NCBI GenBank assembly: GCA_027382625.1
Contig: JAJKFJ010021086.1
Coordinates: forward strand, 1 to 64,000
DNA length: 64,000 bases
Direction: 5' to 3'
Origin: Tetmemena sp. SeJ-2015
Lineage: Eukaryota > Ciliophora > Spirotrichea > Sporadotrichida > Oxytrichidae
The notes under the pieces were generated by a model, which saw nothing but the letters and a program-made list of their open reading frames with translations, was not told the DNA's origin and ran no database searches. Within the stretch, counting starts at the first letter, position 1; each line of letters begins with the position of its first letter. Both the position numbers and the translations under genes were made by a program. This document shows positions 14,101 through 23,734 of this stretch, one piece after another.

Positions 14101-15780
14101 AAGCTATCAAAGAGAAGCTAATCCTAGCTAGGAATATTGAACAAACGTCTATAACTAATGAGTATGTAAAGTTTGTTGTTAGTTGTGAAAGGTTGGGGGT
14201 AAAGCAAAGAGATACTGTTCATTTGCTCTTTTAATTAATGAGATTGCCTGGATTTCAAAGGCATAAGCTTAGTCAAGGACAGGTAGAGTGGATGAAATCC
14301 AACCTAGAAATGGATTTGGGGTTTGTACGAAGAATGACAACCTTATCGAGATGAAAAGAGTAAATACTGCTCATGAAAGAGTATGTAAAATTATTGCTAA
14401 TAAATAATACCAATATTGAAATCAATTTATGTGAAATAAGGTATTTTAAACTTTAGCTTGAGAGATAAACATGATATTTCAGATATCAAGGTGGCTTCGA
14501 GTTGCTAAATTTGCTATTAAAATCTAATTAGGGATGGAGAGATAACGAGCATGGAATTAAAGGCTATAGAATCTCTACTGAGTTAAAAGTTTCATATATC
14601 GCAGCATCGCCAAAGTTTGAATACTTTTATATGTCTCTTTTTTATCAGCAATGTAGAACTTCACATTTATTTAAAAGGATTAGTAAAAAATGTAAATCTC
14701 ATCTTATTTTTTTAAGATTAAACATCTTTACTCTAATAAGAGATGTTCTTTCTTTTTCCTACTTGTTCTAATGAGGATGGGAGAATAAAAAATTCAATAT
14801 TCTATATTAAGAAGAAAATTTTGAATAACGAAATTAAGCAGCAGACATCTTAATTACAATATAAGTTATATAAATTAACATTAAAAAAATCATTAAGAAA
14901 GTTATATTCCTTTTTTTGCACTAGAATTTATGAAAGTTGCTAAATAAATGAAAAATAGCCAGGTGCTATTATTAATCGAAAGTATTTACTATATGCAGTA
15001 TTAAAGCTATCTGCTGAAAAAAATGTAGAATATCTTTTTTTCCTAATTAAGGTTGGTCCGGAAAGGAGTAGATAAAGTATTGATTAGAATTAGCACAGAA
15101 TGATCTTTTCAAAAGTATGTCTATTATATTTATTTGAAGAGGTTGTAAGTGTTATTTTTAGGCCATTATTTTTCAAGTCTGTGGATACTTAACACAAGCC
15201 AACTATATAAATATGGAGAGAAATTATTTTAATGCATAGGGTTATTAAGACAACCAATAATTTTATTGAAGGTTTTTAATTTGAAATTTATGGAGCTTTA
15301 ACAATTAGTCTTGATTTTTGTAAAATAAATTTGCTCCCTGATCATTTTCAGCATCAGAAGCACTCTTAGCAATCAGTAGGACATGATCAGTAGAAGGAAG
15401 AACGCAACTGCTATGAAAATATTCTGCACTTCCTTTCCATAAGCCCACTATCAAAACTTATATTATTTCATAAACTCTTTCCACTCTTCCTCCGCTAAAG
15501 TTAGAAGACCCTACAACATTTGCAACCTTGCAGTATTTAAATCTCTTCATTCCTCAAATCATATAAAATTATTTAGTTATCACAGGGAAGGCACATCATA
15601 ACCGAATGAACTCATAGATTGTGAGTATTATAGAAAGGATAGGAATATATGATCGTGGGTTTGTTTTTTCTTAGAAATACATTGTATTTGCCTTCTTATT
15701 GGTTGATTCATAATATATTCAGCTTTAATTTTTGAAGTTTATTTAATTTAAATATTTAAAAAAAAAACATCTACAACTAC
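11120..15780. other. Long AT-rich stretch, no supported gene
   Basis: About 4.6 kb in which I found no conserved protein motif. Short open frames occur at the rate expected when TGA is the only stop. The only repeat noted is the GC-rich hairpin relative at 11,955-11,993. Confidence 0.4.
11955..11993 (+). repeat. GC-rich hairpin repeat, copy 2
   Basis: A GC-rich block (GGGGCCCCGACTCTGTAATA and following bases) lies in AT-rich surroundings and is related in inverted orientation to 9,366-9,404. The two copies share GCCCCGACTCT, AATATAG and a closing GGGG run. Confidence 0.4.
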
Positions 15781-15828
15781 CACAATCATATCAACCATTA
15801 CAACTAGCTCAACCTCAAAAACTTGAAG

Positions 15829-16150
15829 GTGAGCATGAAAGAGGAAAGTGTCTAGAATAAGATAGGTATCCCTCCCGATCAACAAAGACTCATCTTCGCA
15901 GGCAAGCACAAAGAGTTACAAAAGTATGCTTACACTTGCGTACTTTTGAACAACATCCAGAACAAGATTAACATCATGCGCAAGGAAAACACTCAGCGAC
16001 TACAGCATTCAAAGGAGTCAACTCTCACCATCAACTAGCAACAACTCTATGCGCAGACACAAAAGCTTAAACTAAGCCTGAGGTGGTGTTCTTCATAATC
16101 TTGACGCTGATATGGTAGGTGCTGGCTTACTCATTAAATTTAAAGACGTG
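15829..16150 (+). pseudogene. Ubiquitin-like gene, broken by an insert and indels
   Basis: In ciliate code the plus strand reads ESVQNKIGIPPDQQRLIFAG, which matches ubiquitin residues around 22-47. About 80 bases later, in another frame, KTLSDYSIQ appears, then ESTLTI after a further shift, and finally a leucine-rich tail ending near an R-G pair. These correspond to the rest of ubiquitin up to its C-terminal LRLRGG. The inserted 75-80 bases replace the expected QLEDG and contain an inverted repeat (AAAAGTA/TACTTTT, about 15,921-15,946). A GCAAG direct repeat flanks the insert, but removing it does not restore the frame. Identity to ubiquitin is obvious; function is lost unless the locus is rearranged. 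Confidence 0.7.
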
Positions 16151-18365
16151 ATGCATTAAAACTATTAATAATTTAATATATATCTCACTTATCCCTTGAA
16201 CTATATCTTCATTAGCTTCTAACTACCCACTATCAAACATTCATATTCTTCCTTTAGTATATATTCTAGTATTTAATAAAAGCTATATGAATACAGGCTA
16301 TGCTAAATAGTCTAAATGCATAGAATAAATTTTTTTTAAAGAGGATGAGCACAAAGATATACTTCTCCAATAAAGCACCTTGAGTTGTGCTAATCTGCTG
16401 AATTCAGATATCCAGACTCCATTTGTATCTCATTCTCAAAATTTCTCTCAATTAAACAACTTGCTATAAACTTTTCTTAAAGTTTTTTTAAGTATTCTAA
16501 CATAGAATGGGTCCTTAATGCCCAGATCATAATTCCTCTATGATTCAATCTCAAAGACTTTAATCAGATAAATTAGCTTGCTACTATCAATCTCTAAATA
16601 TCTTAAATCAATATACTTTTTGGCGCTCACCTATTTAATCTATTGCTCATAAAAGGATTACACATGCCCAGATGTCAGAACAGAGTTGTCATAAAACTAT
16701 TGACTTACTCAGTATGAAAGATTTTCAATACAGCATTCATCATTTTAAGCAGATGCTGTATTTGCTAAAATAAGCGAGGTTATACATTTACTCAAGTCCT
16801 CAGTCATATTAATTTAAATCCTTTGATATAAAAAAATTCTATTTTTATGAATAAAATTGCTTTGGCTGCTATTTTCTCTTCTCCGTTTCCAACAAAATGA
16901 AATCTCAACCATTCACTCATTCTCTCCAAAGAATAAATAAGCAATTTAAACTCTCCTTGCATATTGTAGAAGGGTTTTAATCCTTTCATAAACTCACCAT
17001 AGCTTTTCAATAGAGATAGGCCAGATCTACTAAGCAAAACCTAAACGAAAGAAATATGTTGCTTAAATTTAAGGGGAATGAATCGATTACCATTTTTTGA
17101 CTACTTTTGTTTGAGGCTTATTTGTAACATTAAATATCACTTCAAGTTACCCAATGGAGATGGAATTTGCATCCTCAAAAAGTTTATTCAATATTTAGCA
17201 TTATCTCAAAGAATTTAATTACCATTCTAGTCCCTTATTAAATAATTTCACTCATTTAAAATTTTATGCTTGATCTTCGAAGTGATAATGTTTCAAAATA
17301 AGAGATTTTGAGACCGTAGACAGAAAAAATGAGCAATGATATTATCAAATATTAGCTTGGAATTGTTATCTTCAAGATAATGCTGGAGGTTTTTTATATG
17401 AAACCTAATTAGTCTTAAAGGAGGTAATTTATTTTTCCATTCATTGGATTTATTCGATACAAGATGCCCCAACCTAAATTTAGATCCTTAACTTATAGTA
17501 AGCATGATAATATAATATAAGATGGAGCATCGAAGCTTTAATACCTTAAATTTTTTGGTAAAGAGGAACTTATAGAGCAGACAGTTGCCCAAAGAGCCTA
17601 GATTGTTCATTTACTACTTACTTTGCAACAACAAAGAACGACTTTGAAAAACGAATATTCACTGAAGAATTTCTTGATCATTTAGCCTTAGGAAAAAGAA
17701 AAGACCTTTAATTTTGTTTTTCGATTTTAATTTAAGGTTTTAAATTATGTTAAATTAGGTAGAGTCTTGATATATTATATATCAGAAAGAGAAGATTAGT
17801 CAAAAAATTTGTTTTCCGAGTACTTAATTACATTTGCAAAGCCTTAAGTTTTGAATAGTGTTTATGCTGTTTATTTTTTGAGACAGAGAAGAAGAAATTT
17901 ATTTTACTTGCCTACATAGGATAGTAGTACGATTTATCAACTAGTACTGAATAAGTGTTGGTTTTTAAATTGATTATTATTTACATTCCCTAAATTTTAC
18001 TTTACTTTACTTTACTTTATTTTACTTGCAGCTGCAAGTTATTTTAAAGAGTATTTTTGAATGACTTCAATATTTATTGATGAGACAGATACGCATTCTC
18101 TAAAATTCTTGAGAAATTTCTAGATTTTACTTCAAGATAGCAAACAAAATTTTTAAATGTCTAAGGTAATGTCTGTAGTCACTTGAGATCTCATATGTTA
18201 CAATTTGAAACTATCAATATTTTTTTAAATCAAAGTAAAGTATCAAGGATTCCGTGCGGAGATTCTCTGGAGTGTCTAAATAAATTTAAGTTACCAGAAG
18301 ACAAAGGAGAGGTTTGAAATACTGGAATAGTAACTCAGTGATTACAAAAGTAACGAAGTAGAAGG
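16151..18365. other. AT-rich stretch with a short tandem repeat and palindrome
   Basis: No gene is supported. A 77-codon frame on the minus strand at 16,804-17,037 (motifs EFKLLIYSLERMSEWL, FHFVGNGEEK) looks protein-like but has no recognisable family. The only notable structure is the TTTAC array and palindrome at 17,995-18,039. Confidence 0.4.
17995..18039. repeat. TTTAC tandem array abutting a 16-bp palindrome
   Basis: Four to five TTTAC units are followed directly by ACTTGCAGCTGCAAGT (18,024-18,039), a perfect 16-bp palindrome centred on AGCT. There is no gene within several hundred bases to which it could be assigned as an operator. Confidence 0.6.
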
Positions 18366-18370
18366 GAGAT

Positions 18371-18628
18371 TTGGTGACTTCGTCGATCTATCTAAAGGAA
18401 TAGAGCAGTGAAAAAATTGTAGATGCTCTAAAAATATTGGAATTTAGCCTTGATGGTAAAATAAAAGTTCCAATGGGAAGAGCTGGTGCAAAAGTTTTAA
18501 GATACAGATTCCAAGAAGAAAAAAGGTATTGCAGAAATAAAGACGTAATAAATCCAACTATTAAGAATTTTGATTTCATCAATCAAAAGTCAGTAAGAAA
18601 TATCAAGCCAATACACTTAGCGGTTTGA
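18371..18628 (+). CDS. Small ORF, unrecognised
   Basis: An open frame of about 85 codons (ciliate code) ends at a TGA at 18,626-18,628. Its composition is protein-like and basic (GKIKVPMGRAGAKVLRYRF, RNIKPIHLAV), without TAA or TAG in its distal 63 codons. There is no signal peptide or membrane segment. I recognise no family; it may be a chance frame or a gene fragment. Confidence 0.3.
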
Positions 18629-19365
18629 TATTCCCTGATTTAAGGAAGGGTTTTCTTTTTAGAAAGGTTTTATTACAAATATATTTGAGGATATAGAATT
18701 TAATGACTTCGTCTTTGATATTTCTATACTTAAGAGAGGATAGGCTTGAGCTTAATTGCTTTTATTAGCTTTTATATTATTAGAAATTGCAATCAACTTG
18801 CTTAAATCTTGAATATCAAATGGTTGTAAAAAACGAACCTTACAACAACATCATCCTTCGGAGCCTTAAAAATATTGCTATGTTAGGAAAACAATCTTGT
18901 GACTTCATTTAAATATCTTCCCCTTACTTATAATAGAAGAACCTGGATATATTATCACTATCCTCGTCAAGAGTTTTCCCTCAATAGTCAGCTGAAATGA
19001 GCGTCTCTTCTGATATTTTTATCCTTCAGTACTCCAATTAAGTAAATTTTTTTGGTGGCATTGTCAGGATAACACAGACTCATCAGTAGCATACTTATGT
19101 CACTTGATTTAGATCAGATGTAGTCGCTCTTGTGTTTTCATGAAACGGTTGGTAACTTATTCTAGTAGAAATAAAATAAGAGTATTCATCTTAATTTGGC
19201 GTGAATTCCTTCAACTCTCTCTCCTTAATAGGGGCAGTAATTTTTAATTAAAAATATTGATCAATATATTCTTTTTTTAAATATCATCTAAAATCATAAT
19301 CATCCCAAATAAATAAGGAATGCCAAGAAATCGACTCCTAAACTGGAGTATTTCTATGTATGAAC

Positions 19366-19690
19366 TGAAATTTAAATGGATATTGGCGAGGGATTTAGCC
19401 AAGACAACCAGAGCTGGATTCTACTCAGTTGAATCTTCAACTTTGATTTAAAGAGGAAACTTCTCTTAATCATTAGATTTTCAGATAAAATCAAAGCAGA
19501 TGCATAAATATCAAGGAGGGAGGTTGCATTGCCATTCATCTAGGATTAAAAATCGCATTGGTCCAACATCAAAAGTGAACTATACTTGCTTTTCTTGACA
19601 AGGGGGCATCCTAAGTGGACAAGTTTCTGAATGGTAGATTTAACTAAAATATTTGGAGATTTCTGAATTTGAAGACCTATCTATGCGATA
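19366..19690 (-). pseudogene. Decayed protein kinase catalytic domain
   Basis: On the minus strand the residues follow the order of a eukaryotic protein kinase C-lobe. A degraded catalytic-loop remnant ends in SPNILV. Next comes LVHLGCP where DFG should be, an activation segment KSKYSSL, then QMNGNATSLLDIYASALILS matching the APE-to-DxWS/YxLG region. The catalytic Asp of HRD is not recognisable and DFG is HLG, so the protein could not be an active kinase. It could alternatively be a pseudokinase, but several shifts are needed upstream. Assignment rests on motif order, not on a strong match. Confidence 0.5.
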
Positions 19691-20769
19691 CAGAAGTTGT
19701 TGCATGTCAGATTCATTTAAAACAAGGTAGTCCCTGTGGGAAAGCAGCCTGAAATTTAGGGGGGTTTTATATCAGAGGCTTCTTAATTAGTTAGGTTGGA
19801 TGCCAATGAGGTCATGGGCAATATCTCGTATGCTCGGCTATATAACTCTGGCCACGAATTCAGATCGCAGGTCACGGCGCCTGCAATAGCATCTAAATCT
19901 AAGTAAGCAATTCTTACATTTAGCTCAGTTACTACTCTACTTAGAATAGATTTTAATAGAGAAAAATAATCTTTGTGTCAGGCAAATTCACCTACCTAGA
20001 TATCTTTGTAGCTTATCATATTTAGCAGAGCATTTAACATCGCTTTCTAATCACCAGCCAAGTGAAGCCAACCGTGGATAGGACAACTGCAATATTTGCC
20101 GGTAGTAATATGCTGAAGCCCAAAGAAGGGAATTAATTCGATGGCTCATTTCAGTATATCAGTGTTGGGTCTACAATATGGGAAGAGGAGTGACCATGAT
20201 ATGAAAGATTTCAGACTTTCTCTACCCTCCAGATTATGAGGCTGTGCTTTCTATTAATTTAAGGGATTAATGATCCAGCAGATTATACTTTACTCCTTTT
20301 AATCAGAGTCATAAACAGTTGATCTTTCAGTTAAGTTGCTTATTGCTATATGATAATCGCAGATGAGTGCTAAAACTTTATAACTGTAAACAACTACTGA
20401 ATCAAGTATTTATTCTTCTTCGCATTTAATTTTGATAAAGTGCTAATCTTCGAGTGAAAAAGAAATAATTAACAATTGCATGGGAGTTCAAGAGTAAAAT
20501 GCTTCATATTTGTGCATGGGTAGAGCACCATCAATATAGTTGAAATTTAAATTGATATCGGAGATTGGTTAAAATAATAAATGAAGACTAGTAACTTGGT
20601 GACAGTTAAAAAAAAATTGCTCAAACACCCTCCGATTTGCAGCTTGTTCGATAGCTTTTCGAAAAATAATATGAGTTTTTTCTTTAATCATCTTCATAGC
20701 CCCTCTTATAGTGCGTTTATAGCTGATAGAAGCATTGATATTATTATATATATATATATAAAGGCAGAA

Positions 20770-21428
20770 ATGGAGGCTTCAAACAAGACGACTCTCACGC
20801 AAGTGAGGACCTATATAAGAACTAAGCAGGAACTATATGAAGCAATTGTGAGAAATGGCTACTTCCTCCCAAAGCTCAAGAGCAAATCTGTAACAGATTA
20901 GTACTTACTGGGAGTCATTGCTAATAAGATATGGTGTCCAAAGTATGATGATATCCGCCTTCTGCCTTGCCCTCGCCCTCCAACAGTAGAGGAACTGTTT
21001 TACAAGCTTAAATAAGTAGCCGAGAGAGACAAGAGGGTCCTTGGAATGGATGAGTAGCATCTTCCTGATAAAGCTTAGAGCTTGGCTATGCTCCCATCCT
21101 TCAAAGCAGCTGATGAGATCTTCAAGAAAGGATACGAACCTCCAAAACTTCTTCGGATTAGAGTTTTCGTATAGTGGATCTTCAATGGAATTTCCTGGAG
21201 GGACTTCCAGTCTCCAAGACCAAGAATAAATCACAGAGGCTTTAATTCATCAACTCCAGCAAACAGTCAATGAAGCTCCTCAGGCTCAAGGACAAGAGGG
21301 CCAAGCTTGAACTACAGCTCGAAATAGAGAAGAAGTTTATGGAAGAGCGTAAGAAGCAAATGCAGGGGCGATCAAAGGGAAGGCACTTCACTGCATCTGT
21401 ATTTGGGTAGTCTCGATAAGGTGTTTGA
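20770..21428 (+). pseudogene. Transposon accessory ORF (TBE 22-kDa-like), one frameshift
   Basis: An ATG at 20,770 opens a ciliate-code frame with MEASNKTTLTQVRTYIRTKQ at the start, then KIWCPKYDDIRLLPCPRPP in the middle. After a shift near 21,170-21,200 the frame continues as a charged, coiled-coil-like tail (LRLKDKRAKLELQLEIEKKF) ending at a TGA at 21,426-21,428, giving about 220 codons. The length and its position next to a Tc1-type transposase suggest the small accessory protein of TBE-like transposons; that match is from memory and tentative. Its 3' end overlaps the truncated transposase on the other strand. Confidence 0.55.
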
Positions 21429-21869
21429 CAGTCGTAATTCTGTCCTCGATCTCTTGGGAGATCTTCCTCTTAGCGATGCTCTTTGATCTGCGCGATTCGT
21501 AGACAAAATCATCATTTCGCCTCCATCTCTGAACTATCATCGTATTGTGCTTGGCTTGATTCCTGTTATCTTGGCGACTTGGCTGTAGCTGCGAATGATT
21601 TTATCATCGTTTTGAAGGGTACCGTATCAGAGTAATATCGCGACAAGCTACTGATCGTGCGAGAGAGTCATTTTGAATCGTATTTTGGTCGAGCTTCTCC
21701 TCTTTGGTCGAATAGAGACTTGATCTGCATTTAAGCTCTCGAGATAGGGTATCAGATTCTGGTTAGGAAGGTAACGAGTAGCTATCTTGGTATTACAGTT
21801 TTGAGAGTCTACTCCGATGTATTCGCTTAGCTTCCTTTTACTGCTGGGCTTATTGCTCTAAGTGTCCAT
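21388..21869 (-). pseudogene. Tc1/IS630-type transposase, N-terminal fragment
   Basis: Starting at an ATG at 21,869, about 150 codons are readable. A Ser/Lys-rich N-terminus is followed by KIIRSYSQVAKITGIKPSTI, a helix-turn-helix of the kind that binds transposon ends, and after a one-base shift by VQRWRRNDDFVYESRRSKS, a conserved continuation in TBE-type 42-kDa transposases. There is a TGA within the first segment (before YGTL). The frame closes at 21,388-21,390 without the catalytic DDE/DDD domain, which would need a further ~200 residues. The protein cannot be an active transposase; it might act as a DNA-binding repressor if expressed, which is speculation. Confidence 0.75.
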
Positions 21870-22397
21870 TTCGAGTTAAATATATAAATAGAAGACTTTA
21901 ATTTGTACTTAAGATGATCTTCTCAAATCAGCTATAAATGCACTATTAGCATCGAGATATGATTAGCTCAGTTTTAAGGTTATCACAATGCTTGATTTTT
22001 ATTAAACTTGTGTAGCTTATAATTCTTTATAGAGTGCTCCCACATAAAAGTTGCAAGGATATAAAATTCTTTGATTTAATGCTGAATCGAATAGTCTAAT
22101 TATTATTTTAATCTGACGCACTTCAACTCTCACTCATTAAATCCATTTTAATTTAATATATAAATTAATTTGCTTTTCCTTTAAATTCTCAGCTATAATC
22201 ATATGCTGTAGTATTTCGTAGTATTTGGATCAACATCATTTTATTTTAAATATCAATTTAAATTACCTTTGTTAATTTTAAATGACAGTTTATCATGCAT
22301 GTGAGAACGACATGATTTAGAGTGGTTTACTATTAATTCAAATTCAATTTCTAAATGCCAGAGCTAGTAAAGGTTAATTCCATCCAGGGTTTTAAAA

Positions 22398-22695
22398 TAT
22401 TCATAATTACATGTTTATCTAAATTATTCTGAGGCTGTAAGTGGCAGCTAACATCAGTAACTAAATTCTGGTTTGGTCTTAAATTTCTCTAATAATAAAA
22501 CTTAATTTAACAAGTGTAGGCTTCTCGGAATTAATATAATCAGAGGGGTGGATGGTGAATTTAATTAAATATTAATCCTCGCTCTTCTCATCATCCAACT
22601 CTTCCACATTCTGCTTAACCTCCTCCTTCAGCTCTTCCTCAACATCTTCCTCCACCTGCTCCTTCACATCCTTCTCATCCTCTTCCACCACCATG
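22398..22695 (-). CDS. Acidic Glu/Asp/Lys-rich ORF
   Basis: An ATG at about 22,694 opens a frame starting MVVEEDEKDVKEQVEEDVEE and remaining very acidic for about 35 codons, then continuing through more ordinary residues to a TGA near 22,398. The acidic half is encoded by a pure purine run and resembles other low-complexity purine tracts in the window. It may be the charged tail of a longer gene. No upstream domain is visible and function is unknown. Confidence 0.3.
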
Positions 22696-23734
22696 CACAA
22701 ATAATACTCTCTTCTCCTTAAAAAATTTAAATATTAGTTCAGAGGAAAGTAGTCTTTTATTAATTTTATACCTTTTGCGATTAACTTCGATCATGTACTG
22801 TAAGATAAAACAATAGAATATCATCTTCTTAAAACTCTGGACAATAGATATATGCATATATTTTCACATATAATCTTTTCAACTCTATAAATTACAATTT
22901 GGTTTATAGCAGCTTCAATTATAGTCAACTTGCTTATCCAAAGCAACTGTAAATAACTGATTAAGATTATTTTTGAACCACTTATTTTAAGAATGAATAT
23001 GGAACTAAGCATTAGATATCTCACATCTGCGTCTGCAAATTTCATAGCCATTTGTATTTTGAATCCTTCATTCTTTGGAGGCCTTACAGTAGAGTCCCTT
23101 TAAAAAAAAGAATAATTTGAAGGCAATATATTTTTAAATGCTCACACCTTTGCTTTCCTATTTTTACTATTACAGATATTTCTCTCTCAAGAAGTACTTG
23201 TACCTTTGATACTGGCACTGAATACTACTTATATCCATTCTCTTGGCCTTGCTGTTTAATTAAATTTTTTTATATCTCTGAATGACTCTCTCTCTTGCAT
23301 CTATCTATCAAGTAAGTAATGGTGCAATAAGTCATTTTCAATCAAGCCTTCATCATTTTTCTTTTATTGTTTTCTCATCTTCAGACTCCTTTGAAGTTGA
23401 ATCTTAGTGCTGTTTCTTAACCAAAAGCTATGCCTTTGCTCAAATAGGGTCCTAGATTATAAATGATGAAAGTTAATCAAGGCTAAAAAGCATCTTTGCC
23501 TACTCAAGCTTTTGCTGATTCCACTTCTTGAGACCAGAGAAAGCATTCAAGGTAATTTTGAACATATTTAAGAGTTTTGAACTGAGAGATTAGCCTCCTT
23601 TCTAGTTGGGTCAACATCAGGAGGGGAATACTTCCTTCAATCTCTCATAGGGAAACTTATTTTTCTTTGGATTCAAGAATTAAGAGTTATTATAAATTAT
23701 GATCATTTAATTAGATTTTGCATTTAAAGGCTCA

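Larger units (their letters stand above)
20537..22195 (+). mobile_element. Tc1/mariner-type transposon, internally deleted (1.66 kb)
   Basis: The element starts TAG at 20,537, ends CTA at 22,195, and is flanked by TA on both sides. Its outer ~200 and ~270 bases match the two ~405-bp MITEs at 5,578 and 29,131, so those look like deletion derivatives of this family. The middle holds two convergent coding regions: an accessory ORF on the plus strand and the N-terminal part of an IS630/Tc1-type transposase on the minus strand. The catalytic DDE region is absent and the transposase fragment stops against the accessory ORF. The arrangement recalls the multi-ORF TBE elements of hypotrich germline genomes, but the telomere-like C4A4 ends of TBEs are missing. 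Confidence 0.8.
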
